Shown here: piece by piece, positions 22,807-31,153 of the stretch
Layout of the letters: the number at the start of each line of letters is the position of its first letter
How positions within the stretch are numbered: the first letter of the stretch is position 1
Assembly (NCBI GenBank): GCA_910585995.1
Contig: CAJUGG010000109.1
Location: 1 to 32,441, forward strand
Source of the DNA: an uncultured Lachnospiraceae bacterium
GTDB taxonomy: Bacteria; Bacillota; Clostridia; Lachnospirales; Lachnospiraceae
Length of the DNA stretch: 32,441 bases
Reading direction: 5' to 3'
Translations under genes and position numbers: made by a program
The notes under the pieces: model-generated
Told to the model about the DNA's origin: nothing
Databases searched by the model: none
Seen by the model: only the letters and a program-made list of their open reading frames with translations

Positions 22807-22838
22807 GCGGGTGTTGTCAAACGGCACCCGCCCTTTTT
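22807..22838 (+). terminator. Terminator/attenuator between mglB and mglA
   Basis: GCGGGTG (22807-22813) pairs exactly with CACCCGC (22825-22831), followed by CCTTTTT. It would reduce read-through into mglA and keep the binding protein in excess over the membrane components. Confidence 0.8.
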
Positions 22839-22870
22839 AACGAAAAAATCAGAGAACACAAGCAAAATCA

Positions 22871-22959
22871 GCATTTGCCCGAACAATGCCCGTAAGGATG
22901 TTTGAGCACAAAGTGATCAAACATCCTTACAGAGCAGGGGCATTGTGAGCGGCAAATGC
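22871..22959 (+). repeat. Covarying hairpin element, copy 2 (upstream of mglA)
   Basis: Outer GCATTTGCC (22871-22879) pairs with GGCAAATGC (22951-22959), middle CAATGCCC (22884-22891) with GGGCATTG (22938-22945), and inner GTAAGGATGTTTGA (22892-22905) with TCAAACATCCTTAC (22917-22930). The loop is 11 nt and the 3'-side bulge begins AGAGCA. GCGGAACT-N3-AATAGGAGA follows with the mglA RBS. The 35-nt 5' half aligns without gaps to copy 1 at 19184-19218, and the stem differences are compensated on the other arm. Confidence 0.8.
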
Positions 22960-22983
22960 GGAACTTCAAATAGGAGATATAGA

Positions 22984-24492
22984 ATGGGCGATTATAAACT
23001 GGAGTTAAAGAACATCAGTAAATCTTTCCCTGGTGTAAAAGCGCTTGACCATGTGCAATTATCTCTGCGTCCTGGTACGGTTCATGCATTAATGGGGGAG
23101 AATGGTGCAGGAAAGTCCACCCTGATGAAATGTCTGTTTGGCATCTATAAGATGGACGAAGGGGAAGTCTATCTGGATGGGCAGAAGATCGAGATCAACA
23201 ATCCGGATGAAGCGATGGCGCATGGAATTGCCATGGTGCATCAGGAGCTGCAGCCGGTGCCGGCGCGAAGCGTCGCAGAGAATCTCTATCTGGGGAGATT
23301 TCCTACGAGAAATTTTGGGCCACTGAAGATGATCGATCACAAGAAGATGTATGCTGAGACCGAGCGCTGGCTGAAGGAGGTCAAGATGGATTTTGACCCT
23401 AAAGCGCAGTTGGGGAGTCTTTCCATTGGGCAGATGCAGTCAGTGGAGATCGCCAAAGCAGTTTCTCAGCAGGCAAAAGTGGTTATTTTTGATGAACCCA
23501 CCTCCTCTCTGTCAGACAATGAGGTGGAGGCACTTTTTCGAATTATGAATGATCTTCGCGACAAAGGAGTTGCGATGGTATATATTTCTCACAAGATGGA
23601 TGAGATTAAAAGGATCGCGGATGATATTACGATCATGCGTGACGGAACTTATGTGGGAACCTGGTCGGCGGCAGAGATGAGCACCGACCAGATCATTGCC
23701 AAGATGGTTGGCCGTGAACTGACGAATGTCTATCCGCCAAGAGGCAATGAACCAGGGGAAGTGGTGATGGAAGTAAAAGATCTGTGCTCGATCCATGAAA
23801 AATCTTTCCAGCATGTGAGCTTTACCCTGAGAAAAGGGGAGATCTTAGGCTTTGGCGGCCTGGTAGGCGCCCAGAGGACGGAGCTGATGGAAGGGCTTTT
23901 TGGCATCCGCGGCGTGGCCTCCGGCGAGGTCTATGTAAGAGGACAAAAAGTAAAGATCAAACACCCGATCGATGCTATGAATGCCGGGATTGGCCTGATC
24001 ACAGAAGACAGGCGCGGCAATGGAATCTTTGGATGTCTTTCCATCAAAGACAATGTAGGAGTGTCCGTCTACAATAAATATCTCCAGGGCGGATTTATAT
24101 TGGATCATAAAAAGATCAATCAGGTAGTGGATGAAAGTATCCAGAAGCTGCGGATTAAGACCCCCAGCATGAAAGAACATATCTCCAATCTGTCAGGAGG
24201 AAATCAGCAGAAGGTGATTGTGTCCAGATGGCTTGCCAATGATCCGGATGTGCTGATTATGGATGAACCGACCCGCGGTATCGACGTGGGTGCCAAGCAT
24301 GAGATCTATGAGATTATGAATGAGCTTGCAAGACAAGGAAAAGCAATCATTATGATCTCTTCCGAGATGTCAGAGCTTCTTGGTATGTCCGACCGGGTCT
24401 ATGTCATGTGCAATGGCAAGATGACCGGTGAGATCAAAGAGGCCGAAGAGATGACACAGGCAGGCGTAATGGCCTATGCAACCCAATTCTGA
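22984..24492 (+). CDS. mglA: Galactose/methyl-galactoside ABC importer ATPase (MglA-like)
   Basis: A 502-residue tandem ATPase typical of class I sugar importers (MglA/RbsA). Cassette 1 has Walker A GENGAGKST, the signature LSIGQMQSVEIAKA and Walker B VVIFDEPTSSL. Cassette 2 has the usual degenerate Walker A region (GLVGAQRTE), signature LSGGNQQKVIVSRWL and Walker B VLIMDEPTRGIDVG. The start is the ATG at 22984 with AGGAG 7 bases upstream. A GTG in the same frame at 22945 lies within the hairpin element and is unlikely. It is followed 22 bp later by the permease gene. Confidence 0.96.
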   Translation: MGDYKLELKNISKSFPGVKALDHVQLSLRPGTVHALMGENGAGKSTLMKCLFGIYKMDEGEVYLDGQKIEINNPDEAMAHGIAMVHQELQPVPARSVAENLYLGRFPTRNFGPLKMIDHKKMYAETERWLKEVKMDFDPKAQLGSLSIGQMQSVEIAKAVSQQAKVVIFDEPTSSLSDNEVEALFRIMNDLRDKGVAMVYISHKMDEIKRIADDITIMRDGTYVGTWSAAEMSTDQIIAKMVGRELTNVYPPRGNEPGEVVMEVKDLCSIHEKSFQHVSFTLRKGEILGFGGLVGAQRTELMEGLFGIRGVASGEVYVRGQKVKIKHPIDAMNAGIGLITEDRRGNGIFGCLSIKDNVGVSVYNKYLQGGFILDHKKINQVVDESIQKLRIKTPSMKEHISNLSGGNQQKVIVSRWLANDPDVLIMDEPTRGIDVGAKHEIYEIMNELARQGKAIIMISSEMSELLGMSDRVYVMCNGKMTGEIKEAEEMTQAGVMAYATQF

Positions 24493-24514
24493 TAGTGAGA
24501 GGAGAGAGAAGAGA

Positions 24515-25504
24515 ATGGAAAAAGTAAATAAGAAAAAAGCCATAGATTTTTTAATTAACAATGGTGTGATTATTGTTATGTTTATCCTGGTCATCTATAC
24601 CGGATTGACAACGGATAATTTCTTTACGTCCAATAACTTGTTAAATACACTGATGAACATGAGTTCTCGTCTGGTGATTGCACTGGGCATTGCAGGCTGC
24701 GTGATCACAGCGGGCTGTGACTTGTCCGCAGGACGTATGATCGGTTTTGGCGGATGTATTGCGGGTGTGTTGCTGCAGAGGATTGACTATTCTAACAAAT
24801 TCTTTCCGAATATGGAACCCATGAACGTATTTGTGGTGGCGCTGATTGTCATGGCGATCTGCGGTCTGTTTGGCACTGTGACCGGATTCTTTATCGCCTA
24901 TTTAAGCGTGCCTCCTTTTATCGCTACGCTGGCTATGATGGAGATCGTCTATGGTATCAACCTGATCTTCACCAATGCAACGCCACTCGGCGGCTATGTA
25001 TCAGAGTATACCAGCGTTGCCAGCGGCAAATTTTTAGGGATCAGTTATCTGATCTGGATAGCGATCATCGTATCGGCGATTACGTGGTTTATCTTTAATA
25101 TGACCCGTCATGGAAAATATATGTATGCGATCGGCGGCAATCCACAGGCGGCAGAAGTAGCTGGTGTTCCTGTGAAAAAGACCATGATCCTGATCTACAT
25201 GAAGGCGGCTGCCATGTATGGACTGGCTGGATTTATGCTGGGTGCAAAGGCAGGTGGCGCGTCTGTGGCCCTTGGCCTTGGCTATGAGATGGAGGCCATC
25301 GCAGCATGTACCATCGGCGGCGTGTCCGTCACAGGAGGACGCGGTAAAGTGTCTTCGGCTATTATCGGTGTGGCAGTATTTGAGCTTTTGAAAGTTGCGC
25401 TGCAATATCTGGGTATGGATGCGAACTCACAATACATTGCGATTGGTGTCGTCATCTTTGTGGCAATTTCTCTGGATATCAGAAAATACATAGCTAAGAA
25501 ATAA
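24515..25504 (+). CDS. mglC: Galactose/methyl-galactoside ABC importer permease (MglC-like)
   Basis: A 329-residue permease of the BPD_transp_2 family with about eight to ten hydrophobic helices. Diagnostic segments include GIAGCVITAGCDLSAGRMIGFGG, MYAIGGNPQAAEVAGVPV (coupling region) and AACTIGGVSVTGGRGKVSSAIIG near the end. The start is the ATG at 24515 behind the GAGAGGAGAGAG purine run at 24497-24508. It completes the mglBAC importer and is followed by a terminator at 25517-25555. Confidence 0.95.
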   Translation: MEKVNKKKAIDFLINNGVIIVMFILVIYTGLTTDNFFTSNNLLNTLMNMSSRLVIALGIAGCVITAGCDLSAGRMIGFGGCIAGVLLQRIDYSNKFFPNMEPMNVFVVALIVMAICGLFGTVTGFFIAYLSVPPFIATLAMMEIVYGINLIFTNATPLGGYVSEYTSVASGKFLGISYLIWIAIIVSAITWFIFNMTRHGKYMYAIGGNPQAAEVAGVPVKKTMILIYMKAAAMYGLAGFMLGAKAGGASVALGLGYEMEAIAACTIGGVSVTGGRGKVSSAIIGVAVFELLKVALQYLGMDANSQYIAIGVVIFVAISLDIRKYIAKK

Positions 25505-25516
25505 AAGGTGTATGAT

Positions 25517-25555
25517 AATAGCGGCTGGGATTTTGCCTCCTGGCCGTTATTTTTT
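25517..25555 (+). terminator. Terminator after mglC
   Basis: AATAGCGGC (25517-25525) pairs with GCCGTTATT (25543-25551) with one G-U pair, followed by a T-run to 25555. It separates mglBAC from the two-component operon, whose RBS starts only a few bases later. The latter is therefore probably read by partial read-through, or from a promoter overlapping the terminator. Confidence 0.8.
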
Positions 25556-25582
25556 ATCAATGGAGAAAGGAATCTTGATCAT

Positions 25583-27202
25583 ATGGAACAATATTCTGTT
25601 TTACTGGTGGATGATGAGGAAGAAGTATTCCAGGTTATTATAAAAAAACTAGATTGGGAGCATATGGGATATCGGATTGCCGGTTATGCCAGGAATGGTG
25701 TGGAAGCGCTGGAGATGGCAGAAGAACTGCAGCCAGATGTAGTGATGACAGATATTAAGATGCCGTATATGGATGGATTGACTCTGTGCAGAAAGTTAAA
25801 AAAGCTTTACCGAACGATAAAAGTCATTATTTTTTCCGGATTTGATGAATTTGAGTATGCACAGGAGGCGATTAAGGCAGAGGTAGAAGAATACATTCTA
25901 AAACCCATCAATTCCAATGAGCTAAGAGAAATATTTGAGCGGATAAAGAAGAATCTGGACGAGGAGCGGGATGAAAAACGCAACATTGATAAACTGCGAA
26001 AGTATTATATGGACAGTCTGCCAGTATTACAGGAGAATTTTTACACTTCCTTACTGGAGGGCAGGATATTGGAAAGCCAGATCGCGGGATATATGAATGA
26101 CTACCAGATCGAATTGTCCGGCCCGTACTATGTGGTGGCAGTGCTGCATATCAGCACGACTGTCCTGCCAGGCGAAGAAAAGCAGTCACTCAATCCCATA
26201 CTGTTAGGGGTCTCTGTGAAAAAATTTGCAGAAGAGCAGCTCTCTGGCAGGTGGGATGTGCGGGTAGTGAGTTATCTGGGGGATATTATTGTCCTGTTGC
26301 AGTTGTCAGAGACAGAAGAACTGGTGGCTTTTACCGATGAGATGGATAAGATCTGCAAGATGGCAAAACGCATCTGTGACGCCAGAGTGACAGCGGGCAT
26401 TGGACATATCTGCCATGAACTGATCCAGCTTCCGCTGTCTTATCAGGGTGCTAAACAGGCTGTTTCCTACCGGGTATTGTATGGTACGATGAAAGCGATC
26501 AGCATCTCCGAGACAGATCCCAAAGAATGTGTGGATGTGCAGTGGGAAGAGCCATATGTAAAAAATATCATCAAAAGAATCCGCGTGGGCGAACAAGAGG
26601 CACTCAAAAAAGCCATCTTGGAATTTACAGACCGGATTACCCGTTCCAAGATCACCATGCAAAAATACAGGATTCTGATTCTGGAGGTCATCGCAGAACT
26701 TTTTCGGTTTGGAAATAACAATCAGCTGAATATGGAGGAGTGCTTTGGAGAAGACAGCGATATCTATGGACAGGCACTGCAGCAGGATTCACCGGCGTCT
26801 TTGGGAGAGTGGCTTCTGGACACCTGCCTGAAACTGCAGCAGGCGGTGCAGAGTGACAGAAGCAATACCACCAAATCTTTTGTACAAAAGGCAGTGGGAT
26901 ATATCCGGGAACAATATTCTAATCCAGATCTGGGGATTGAGACGCTGTGCGCATATTTGGGGGTAAGCGCTGCCTATTTTTCCACGATATTTAAAAAAGA
27001 GACGGGCAAGACATTTGTGAAATTTTTGACGGACTATCGGATGGAACAGGCAGTGGAACTTTTGATGACCGGAAATGAGAAGACCTATGTGATTGCAGAA
27101 AAAGTGGGGTATTCCGATCCTAACTATTTCAGCTATGCATTTAAAAAACAATTTGGAATCGCTCCTTCCAAATACAGGGCAGTGGAGATGGAGAAGACAT
27201 GA
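25583..27202 (+). CDS. YesN-like response regulator with AraC-type DNA-binding domain
   Basis: A 539-residue regulator. The receiver domain (1-125) has the acidic pair Asp10-Asp11, phospho-acceptor Asp57 (VVMTDIKMP) and Lys in YILKP. A roughly 280-residue helical middle region follows, then a C-terminal pair of AraC helix-turn-helices (about 435-535, with ETLCAYLGVSAAYFSTIFKKETGKTF and AEKVGYSDPNYFSYAFKKQFG). It probably activates mglBAC when phosphorylated by the histidine kinase whose start codon overlaps its stop (ATGA). The start is the ATG at 25583, since the upstream frame runs through the terminator hairpin. Confidence 0.95.
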   Translation: MEQYSVLLVDDEEEVFQVIIKKLDWEHMGYRIAGYARNGVEALEMAEELQPDVVMTDIKMPYMDGLTLCRKLKKLYRTIKVIIFSGFDEFEYAQEAIKAEVEEYILKPINSNELREIFERIKKNLDEERDEKRNIDKLRKYYMDSLPVLQENFYTSLLEGRILESQIAGYMNDYQIELSGPYYVVAVLHISTTVLPGEEKQSLNPILLGVSVKKFAEEQLSGRWDVRVVSYLGDIIVLLQLSETEELVAFTDEMDKICKMAKRICDARVTAGIGHICHELIQLPLSYQGAKQAVSYRVLYGTMKAISISETDPKECVDVQWEEPYVKNIIKRIRVGEQEALKKAILEFTDRITRSKITMQKYRILILEVIAELFRFGNNNQLNMEECFGEDSDIYGQALQQDSPASLGEWLLDTCLKLQQAVQSDRSNTTKSFVQKAVGYIREQYSNPDLGIETLCAYLGVSAAYFSTIFKKETGKTFVKFLTDYRMEQAVELLMTGNEKTYVIAEKVGYSDPNYFSYAFKKQFGIAPSKYRAVEMEKT

Positions 27203-29037
27203 GGCGATTATTTCAGAAAAAGGATAGAAAAGTCCTGCCGATTCAGCTAATCATCTCTGTCTCATTTACCATTGTATCCATCTGTTGTATGGGAATCCTG
27301 GGGATTACTTTGTATCAGTTTCTGGTGCAGAAGATGGAGGATATGACCATAGAAAGTTCTGAGCAGATCCTCGATCAGACCGCCATTAACCTGGAGACCT
27401 ATCTGCGAAATATGAGACGGATCTCGGATACTATGTATTACAGTGTGATTAAAGATAAAGATCTGGCGACTGACACGATGGCAGAGGAGATGAACCTTCT
27501 GTATGAAGCCAATAAAGATAACCTGATCAGCATTGCCTGCTATACCAATGCGGGCGAGCTGGTAGCCGCGATTCCGGTGTCTGCGGAGAAAGAAGACCTT
27601 CATATTATCCAACAGGAATGGTTTACAGATGCGATGGAGAGGATGGAAAATTTTCATTTTTCCACGCCGCATGTGCAGAACCTGTTCGACAACACCAGCT
27701 ATCGGTACTACTGGGTGGTATCTCTCAGCAGGGCAGTGGAACTGACCAACAATGGAAGCTCCAGGCTGGGTGTGCTTTTGGTGGATATGAATTACAGCAG
27801 TATCGAGCAGCTTCTTCAGAAAGCCAATACTGACAATTCCATGGAATATGTCTATCTGATTGACCGGGAAGGAGAGATCATCTATCATCCCCGCCAAAAA
27901 CTGATCTATATGAATCTGTATGAAGAGAATAATCGAAAAGCAGCTTCTTATGAGGACGGAAGCCACCAGGAATATTTTCAGGGAGACGAACGTCTGATCA
28001 CAGTAAAGACGGTCAGCTATACCGGATGGAAGATCGTAAGTGTGACCTCCAAGCGGTCTCTGAACATGGGACTGACAGAGACCAGGTTGTTTTTTGTTAT
28101 GCTGATGCTATTGACCATGCTGATGATCATTGTGATTAACCAGCTGGTATCTTCCAGCATTGCCAAACCCCTGCAGCGGCTCAATGAGTCCGTCAAGGAG
28201 TGGGAGGCCGGCAATATGAATCCCAAGATCTATGTGGGTGGTTTTTCAGAGGTAGAGCACTTAGGGAAGACGCTTCGCTCCACCGTGGCGCAGATTCGTC
28301 AGTTGATGGACGATATCCTGGTGGAACAGGAGGAGAAGCGCAAAAGTGAATTGGATGCTCTGCAGTCGCAGATCAATCCGCACTTTTTATACAATACCCT
28401 GGATTCCATTGTGTGGATGATCGAGGGAGAACGCTATGATGACGCCGTGTTTATGGTGACACAGTTGGCAAGTCTCTTCCGTGTCAGCTTAAGCCGTGGG
28501 AAGACTATCATCCAGGTGAGCGATGAGATACGACATGCGAAAAATTATATGAATATCCAGAAGATCCGCTATAAGAATGCGTTTACGGTGGAGTTTCAGA
28601 TCGAAGAGAAGATCCTGGAATGTTGTACGGTAAAACTGGTGATACAGCCTTTGCTGGAAAATGCCCTCTACTATGGCGTGGAGGGGATGGATGGAGATGG
28701 AGAGATCCGGGTGAGAGGCTATCAAAAGGGCGAAGATCTCTATATCGAGGTGAGCGACAATGGGATCGGGATGCCAAAGGAGATGGTGGAGCAATTGCTG
28801 GCAGAAAATAATCATGTGCCCAAAAAAGGGTCTGGTGTAGGGCTGATTAATGTGCATAACCGACTGAGACTTCGCTTTGGAAATTCTTATGGTCTGGAGA
28901 TCGAAAGTATACCAGATGAGGGAACATGTGTTCGCATCCATCTTCCTTATATCATCTATTCAGCAGAGACTCAGAGGCGCTTAGAAGGCGGAAAACAGAA
29001 GAGGCAGGAAGGAGACAGGAGCAGTGAGGAGACGTAG
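27199..29037 (+). CDS. YesM/LytS-type sensor histidine kinase
   Basis: A 612-residue membrane kinase. Membrane helix 1 (about 15-42) is followed by a roughly 230-residue extracellular Cache-like sensor domain, helix 2 (about 295-318), a HAMP domain, and a His_kinase domain with the phospho-accepting His395 (QSQINPHFLYNTLDSI). The ATPase domain shows the N box LLENALYYGVEG, DNGIGMP and GSGVGLINVHNRL. It overlaps the response regulator by 4 bp and the next gene by 14 bp, showing tight coupling. It probably senses sugar through the binding-protein-like partners encoded downstream. Confidence 0.96.
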   Translation: MRRLFQKKDRKVLPIQLIISVSFTIVSICCMGILGITLYQFLVQKMEDMTIESSEQILDQTAINLETYLRNMRRISDTMYYSVIKDKDLATDTMAEEMNLLYEANKDNLISIACYTNAGELVAAIPVSAEKEDLHIIQQEWFTDAMERMENFHFSTPHVQNLFDNTSYRYYWVVSLSRAVELTNNGSSRLGVLLVDMNYSSIEQLLQKANTDNSMEYVYLIDREGEIIYHPRQKLIYMNLYEENNRKAASYEDGSHQEYFQGDERLITVKTVSYTGWKIVSVTSKRSLNMGLTETRLFFVMLMLLTMLMIIVINQLVSSSIAKPLQRLNESVKEWEAGNMNPKIYVGGFSEVEHLGKTLRSTVAQIRQLMDDILVEQEEKRKSELDALQSQINPHFLYNTLDSIVWMIEGERYDDAVFMVTQLASLFRVSLSRGKTIIQVSDEIRHAKNYMNIQKIRYKNAFTVEFQIEEKILECCTVKLVIQPLLENALYYGVEGMDGDGEIRVRGYQKGEDLYIEVSDNGIGMPKEMVEQLLAENNHVPKKGSGVGLINVHNRLRLRFGNSYGLEIESIPDEGTCVRIHLPYIIYSAETQRRLEGGKQKRQEGDRSSEET

Positions 29038-29992
29038 AATCTATGGGATTATCATATGCTTAGGACTGGCTTGCGTGGGTTTTTGGATGCTTCTTAGGAT
29101 GTGGAGAGTCGGACAGGAAGATGAGCGATATCTCGTCTCTGTGATTGTCAGCGACAGCAGCAATGACCGGTGGATTGCTATGAAACAAGGTATGGAACAG
29201 GCAGCCGGAGACTGCCAGATCGATCTGAATCTGGTGTCCACAGGGCCATTTTTAAGCTTAGAAGAAGAACTGACCGTGATCCGCAGGGAGCTGTCCAATG
29301 GAGTGGATGGAGTGATTCTCCAGATGATCTCCAGCGATGGTGTCTATGAAGAATTAAAAGAGCTGTTGGAGACAGAAGCTGTGATGTTCCTAGAGACAGA
29401 TATTGAACCGCAGGAATGTTTTGCCTCCATCGTGCCGGACAATACCGGTATGGGAGAAGCACTTGCAGACTGCATCCTGAGAGATTACAAAAATGAGCTG
29501 GAAGGAAAGCGGATAGGGATACTTGGAGGGAACCAAAAACAGATCGCTATGCAGCAAAGGCTGTCAGGGTTTATCAAGCGTATGGAACATTCGAACGCAC
29601 AGATCTGCTGGATCTTAGACGACAAAGAAGCAGATACCATCAAAGAGACGGAGGCAAGTACGCCAGTGGATATTTTAGTGGCGCTGGAAGATGCGCAGAC
29701 GGAGCGGGCTGTGGACTATCTGCAGGAGACGCAAGAGAGGTTGGCTTCCTGCAGACTGTATGGAGAAGGGGTCTCTGAGAAAACCGTGTATTATCTGGAC
29801 CGGGGAGTGATTGCATCTTTGGTGGTGCCCAATGAGTTTCATATGGGCTATCTCAGCGTAAAAGAGATTGACAGGCAGCTCTCCTATCCGAGCACAAAAG
29901 GAGAGAGCAGTCAGGTGGATTTTTTGGTGGTGGACAAAGAAAATCTGTATGATGCAGAGAACCAAAAGATCTTGTTTCCAATCGTGCAGTAA
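29024..29992 (+). CDS. Membrane-anchored sugar-binding-protein-like sensor partner
   Basis: A 322-residue protein with an uncleaved N-terminal membrane helix (about 6-25, no lipobox cysteine at a processing site) and an extracellular class I periplasmic-binding fold (LacI/RbsB type: VSVIVSDSSNDRWIAMKQGMEQA, then VDGVILQMIS and KRIGILGG). It lacks the calcium loop of MglB and has no permease of its own. The gene starts with GTG inside the kinase gene (14-bp overlap) behind an AGGAAGGAG run. Family precedent: the membrane-anchored XylFII works with the LytS kinase in Clostridium beijerinckii to sense xylose. By analogy this is an extracellular ligand-sensing co-receptor for the kinase. Confidence 0.82.
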   Translation: MRRRRIYGIIICLGLACVGFWMLLRMWRVGQEDERYLVSVIVSDSSNDRWIAMKQGMEQAAGDCQIDLNLVSTGPFLSLEEELTVIRRELSNGVDGVILQMISSDGVYEELKELLETEAVMFLETDIEPQECFASIVPDNTGMGEALADCILRDYKNELEGKRIGILGGNQKQIAMQQRLSGFIKRMEHSNAQICWILDDKEADTIKETEASTPVDILVALEDAQTERAVDYLQETQERLASCRLYGEGVSEKTVYYLDRGVIASLVVPNEFHMGYLSVKEIDRQLSYPSTKGESSQVDFLVVDKENLYDAENQKILFPIVQ

Positions 29993-30003
29993 TGGGGGAA
30001 ATG

Positions 30004-31056
30004 ATGAAGAAAAAAAGCAGATGGTGGAGAAAAGGGATCTGTCTGTGTCTGACAGCAGGGATTTTAACCGGCTGTCAGGATGCAGATACCAAGGAGAATG
30101 TGAAAAGTATCCGCATTGGAGTCACAGTGTATGATCAGTATGATACATTTATCTCACAGTTGATCGAATGCTTTAGTGCGGATCTAAGCAATAAGGAAAA
30201 AGAAACTGGGACGGTGATTCATATTGAGGTCTGTAACGCTGCGGACAGCCAGACGACACAGAACAGCCAGGTGGAAGATATGCTGGAAAACGGGTGTGAC
30301 GTGATCTGTGTCAATCTGGTGGACCGCACAGAACCTACCACGATTATTGATATGGCAGAAAAGAAAAATATTCCAATTATTTTCTTTAACCGGGAACTGG
30401 TGGAAGAGGATCTGAAGCGGTGGGATCAGTTGTATTATGTGGGGGCCAAGGCCTTTGAATCTGGTGTAATGCAAGGAGAGGTTGCTGCCGAGATCTTTCA
30501 AAGCGACGAGTCTGTGGATAAGAATCAGGACGGAGTCTTTCAGTATGTGGTGTTGGAGGGAGAAGCAGGTCATCAGGATGCCATCGTCCGCACAGAATAT
30601 GCAGTTAGTACGCTTATGGAGCATCAGGTGAAGGTGGAAAAATTAGGATATGGAATTGCCAACTGGAACCGGGCGCAGGCCCAGACGAAGATGACCCAGA
30701 TGTTGGATCAGCATGGAGCGGAGATTGAGCTGGTGCTGGCCAATAACGATGACATGGCCCTTGGCGCTGTGGATGCTTTAAAAGCAGCACAGATTGCCAG
30801 AGAAGACTGGCCGGTCATTATGGGCATCGATGGGACTGATGTGGGATTGGAGGCTGTAAAACAAGGAGAACTGGCCGGAACGGTCTACAATGATAAAGAA
30901 GGACAGGCATTTGCCATGCTGAACCTGGCGTATGAGCTGGCGACGGGAGGGGAGTTGTCCGGTCTGGAACTGGAGGATGGGAAATATATCCGCCTGCCCT
31001 ATGCTAAGGTCGAGCAAGAGGACGTGGAACAGTATCAGAATGGGGAAAAACCATAA
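30004..31056 (+). CDS. Second MglB-like galactose-binding lipoprotein
   Basis: A 350-residue class I sugar-binding lipoprotein (lipobox LTGC, Cys24). It has the MglB calcium loop DKNQDGVFQYVVLEG, ANNDDMALGAVDALKAA and IGIDGTDVGLEAV, so it is a paralogue of the protein encoded at 21630. It lacks the long acidic linker of that protein. I prefer the ATG at 30004, 4 bases after a GGGGGA, over the ATG at 29992 that overlaps the preceding stop and lacks an RBS. As the fourth gene of the two-component operon with no transporter genes beside it, it may deliver ligand to the sensor or serve as an alternative receptor for MglAC. Confidence 0.88.
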   Translation: MKKKSRWWRKGICLCLTAGILTGCQDADTKENVKSIRIGVTVYDQYDTFISQLIECFSADLSNKEKETGTVIHIEVCNAADSQTTQNSQVEDMLENGCDVICVNLVDRTEPTTIIDMAEKKNIPIIFFNRELVEEDLKRWDQLYYVGAKAFESGVMQGEVAAEIFQSDESVDKNQDGVFQYVVLEGEAGHQDAIVRTEYAVSTLMEHQVKVEKLGYGIANWNRAQAQTKMTQMLDQHGAEIELVLANNDDMALGAVDALKAAQIAREDWPVIMGIDGTDVGLEAVKQGELAGTVYNDKEGQAFAMLNLAYELATGGELSGLELEDGKYIRLPYAKVEQEDVEQYQNGEKP

Positions 31057-31153
31057 ATCCTTGTATATCTGACAGAAGAGACGGATAAAATAATGAATGA
31101 AAAGAGGCTTTATTCATATATTAATAAAAATTATATTAATAAGAGGCTATTTT

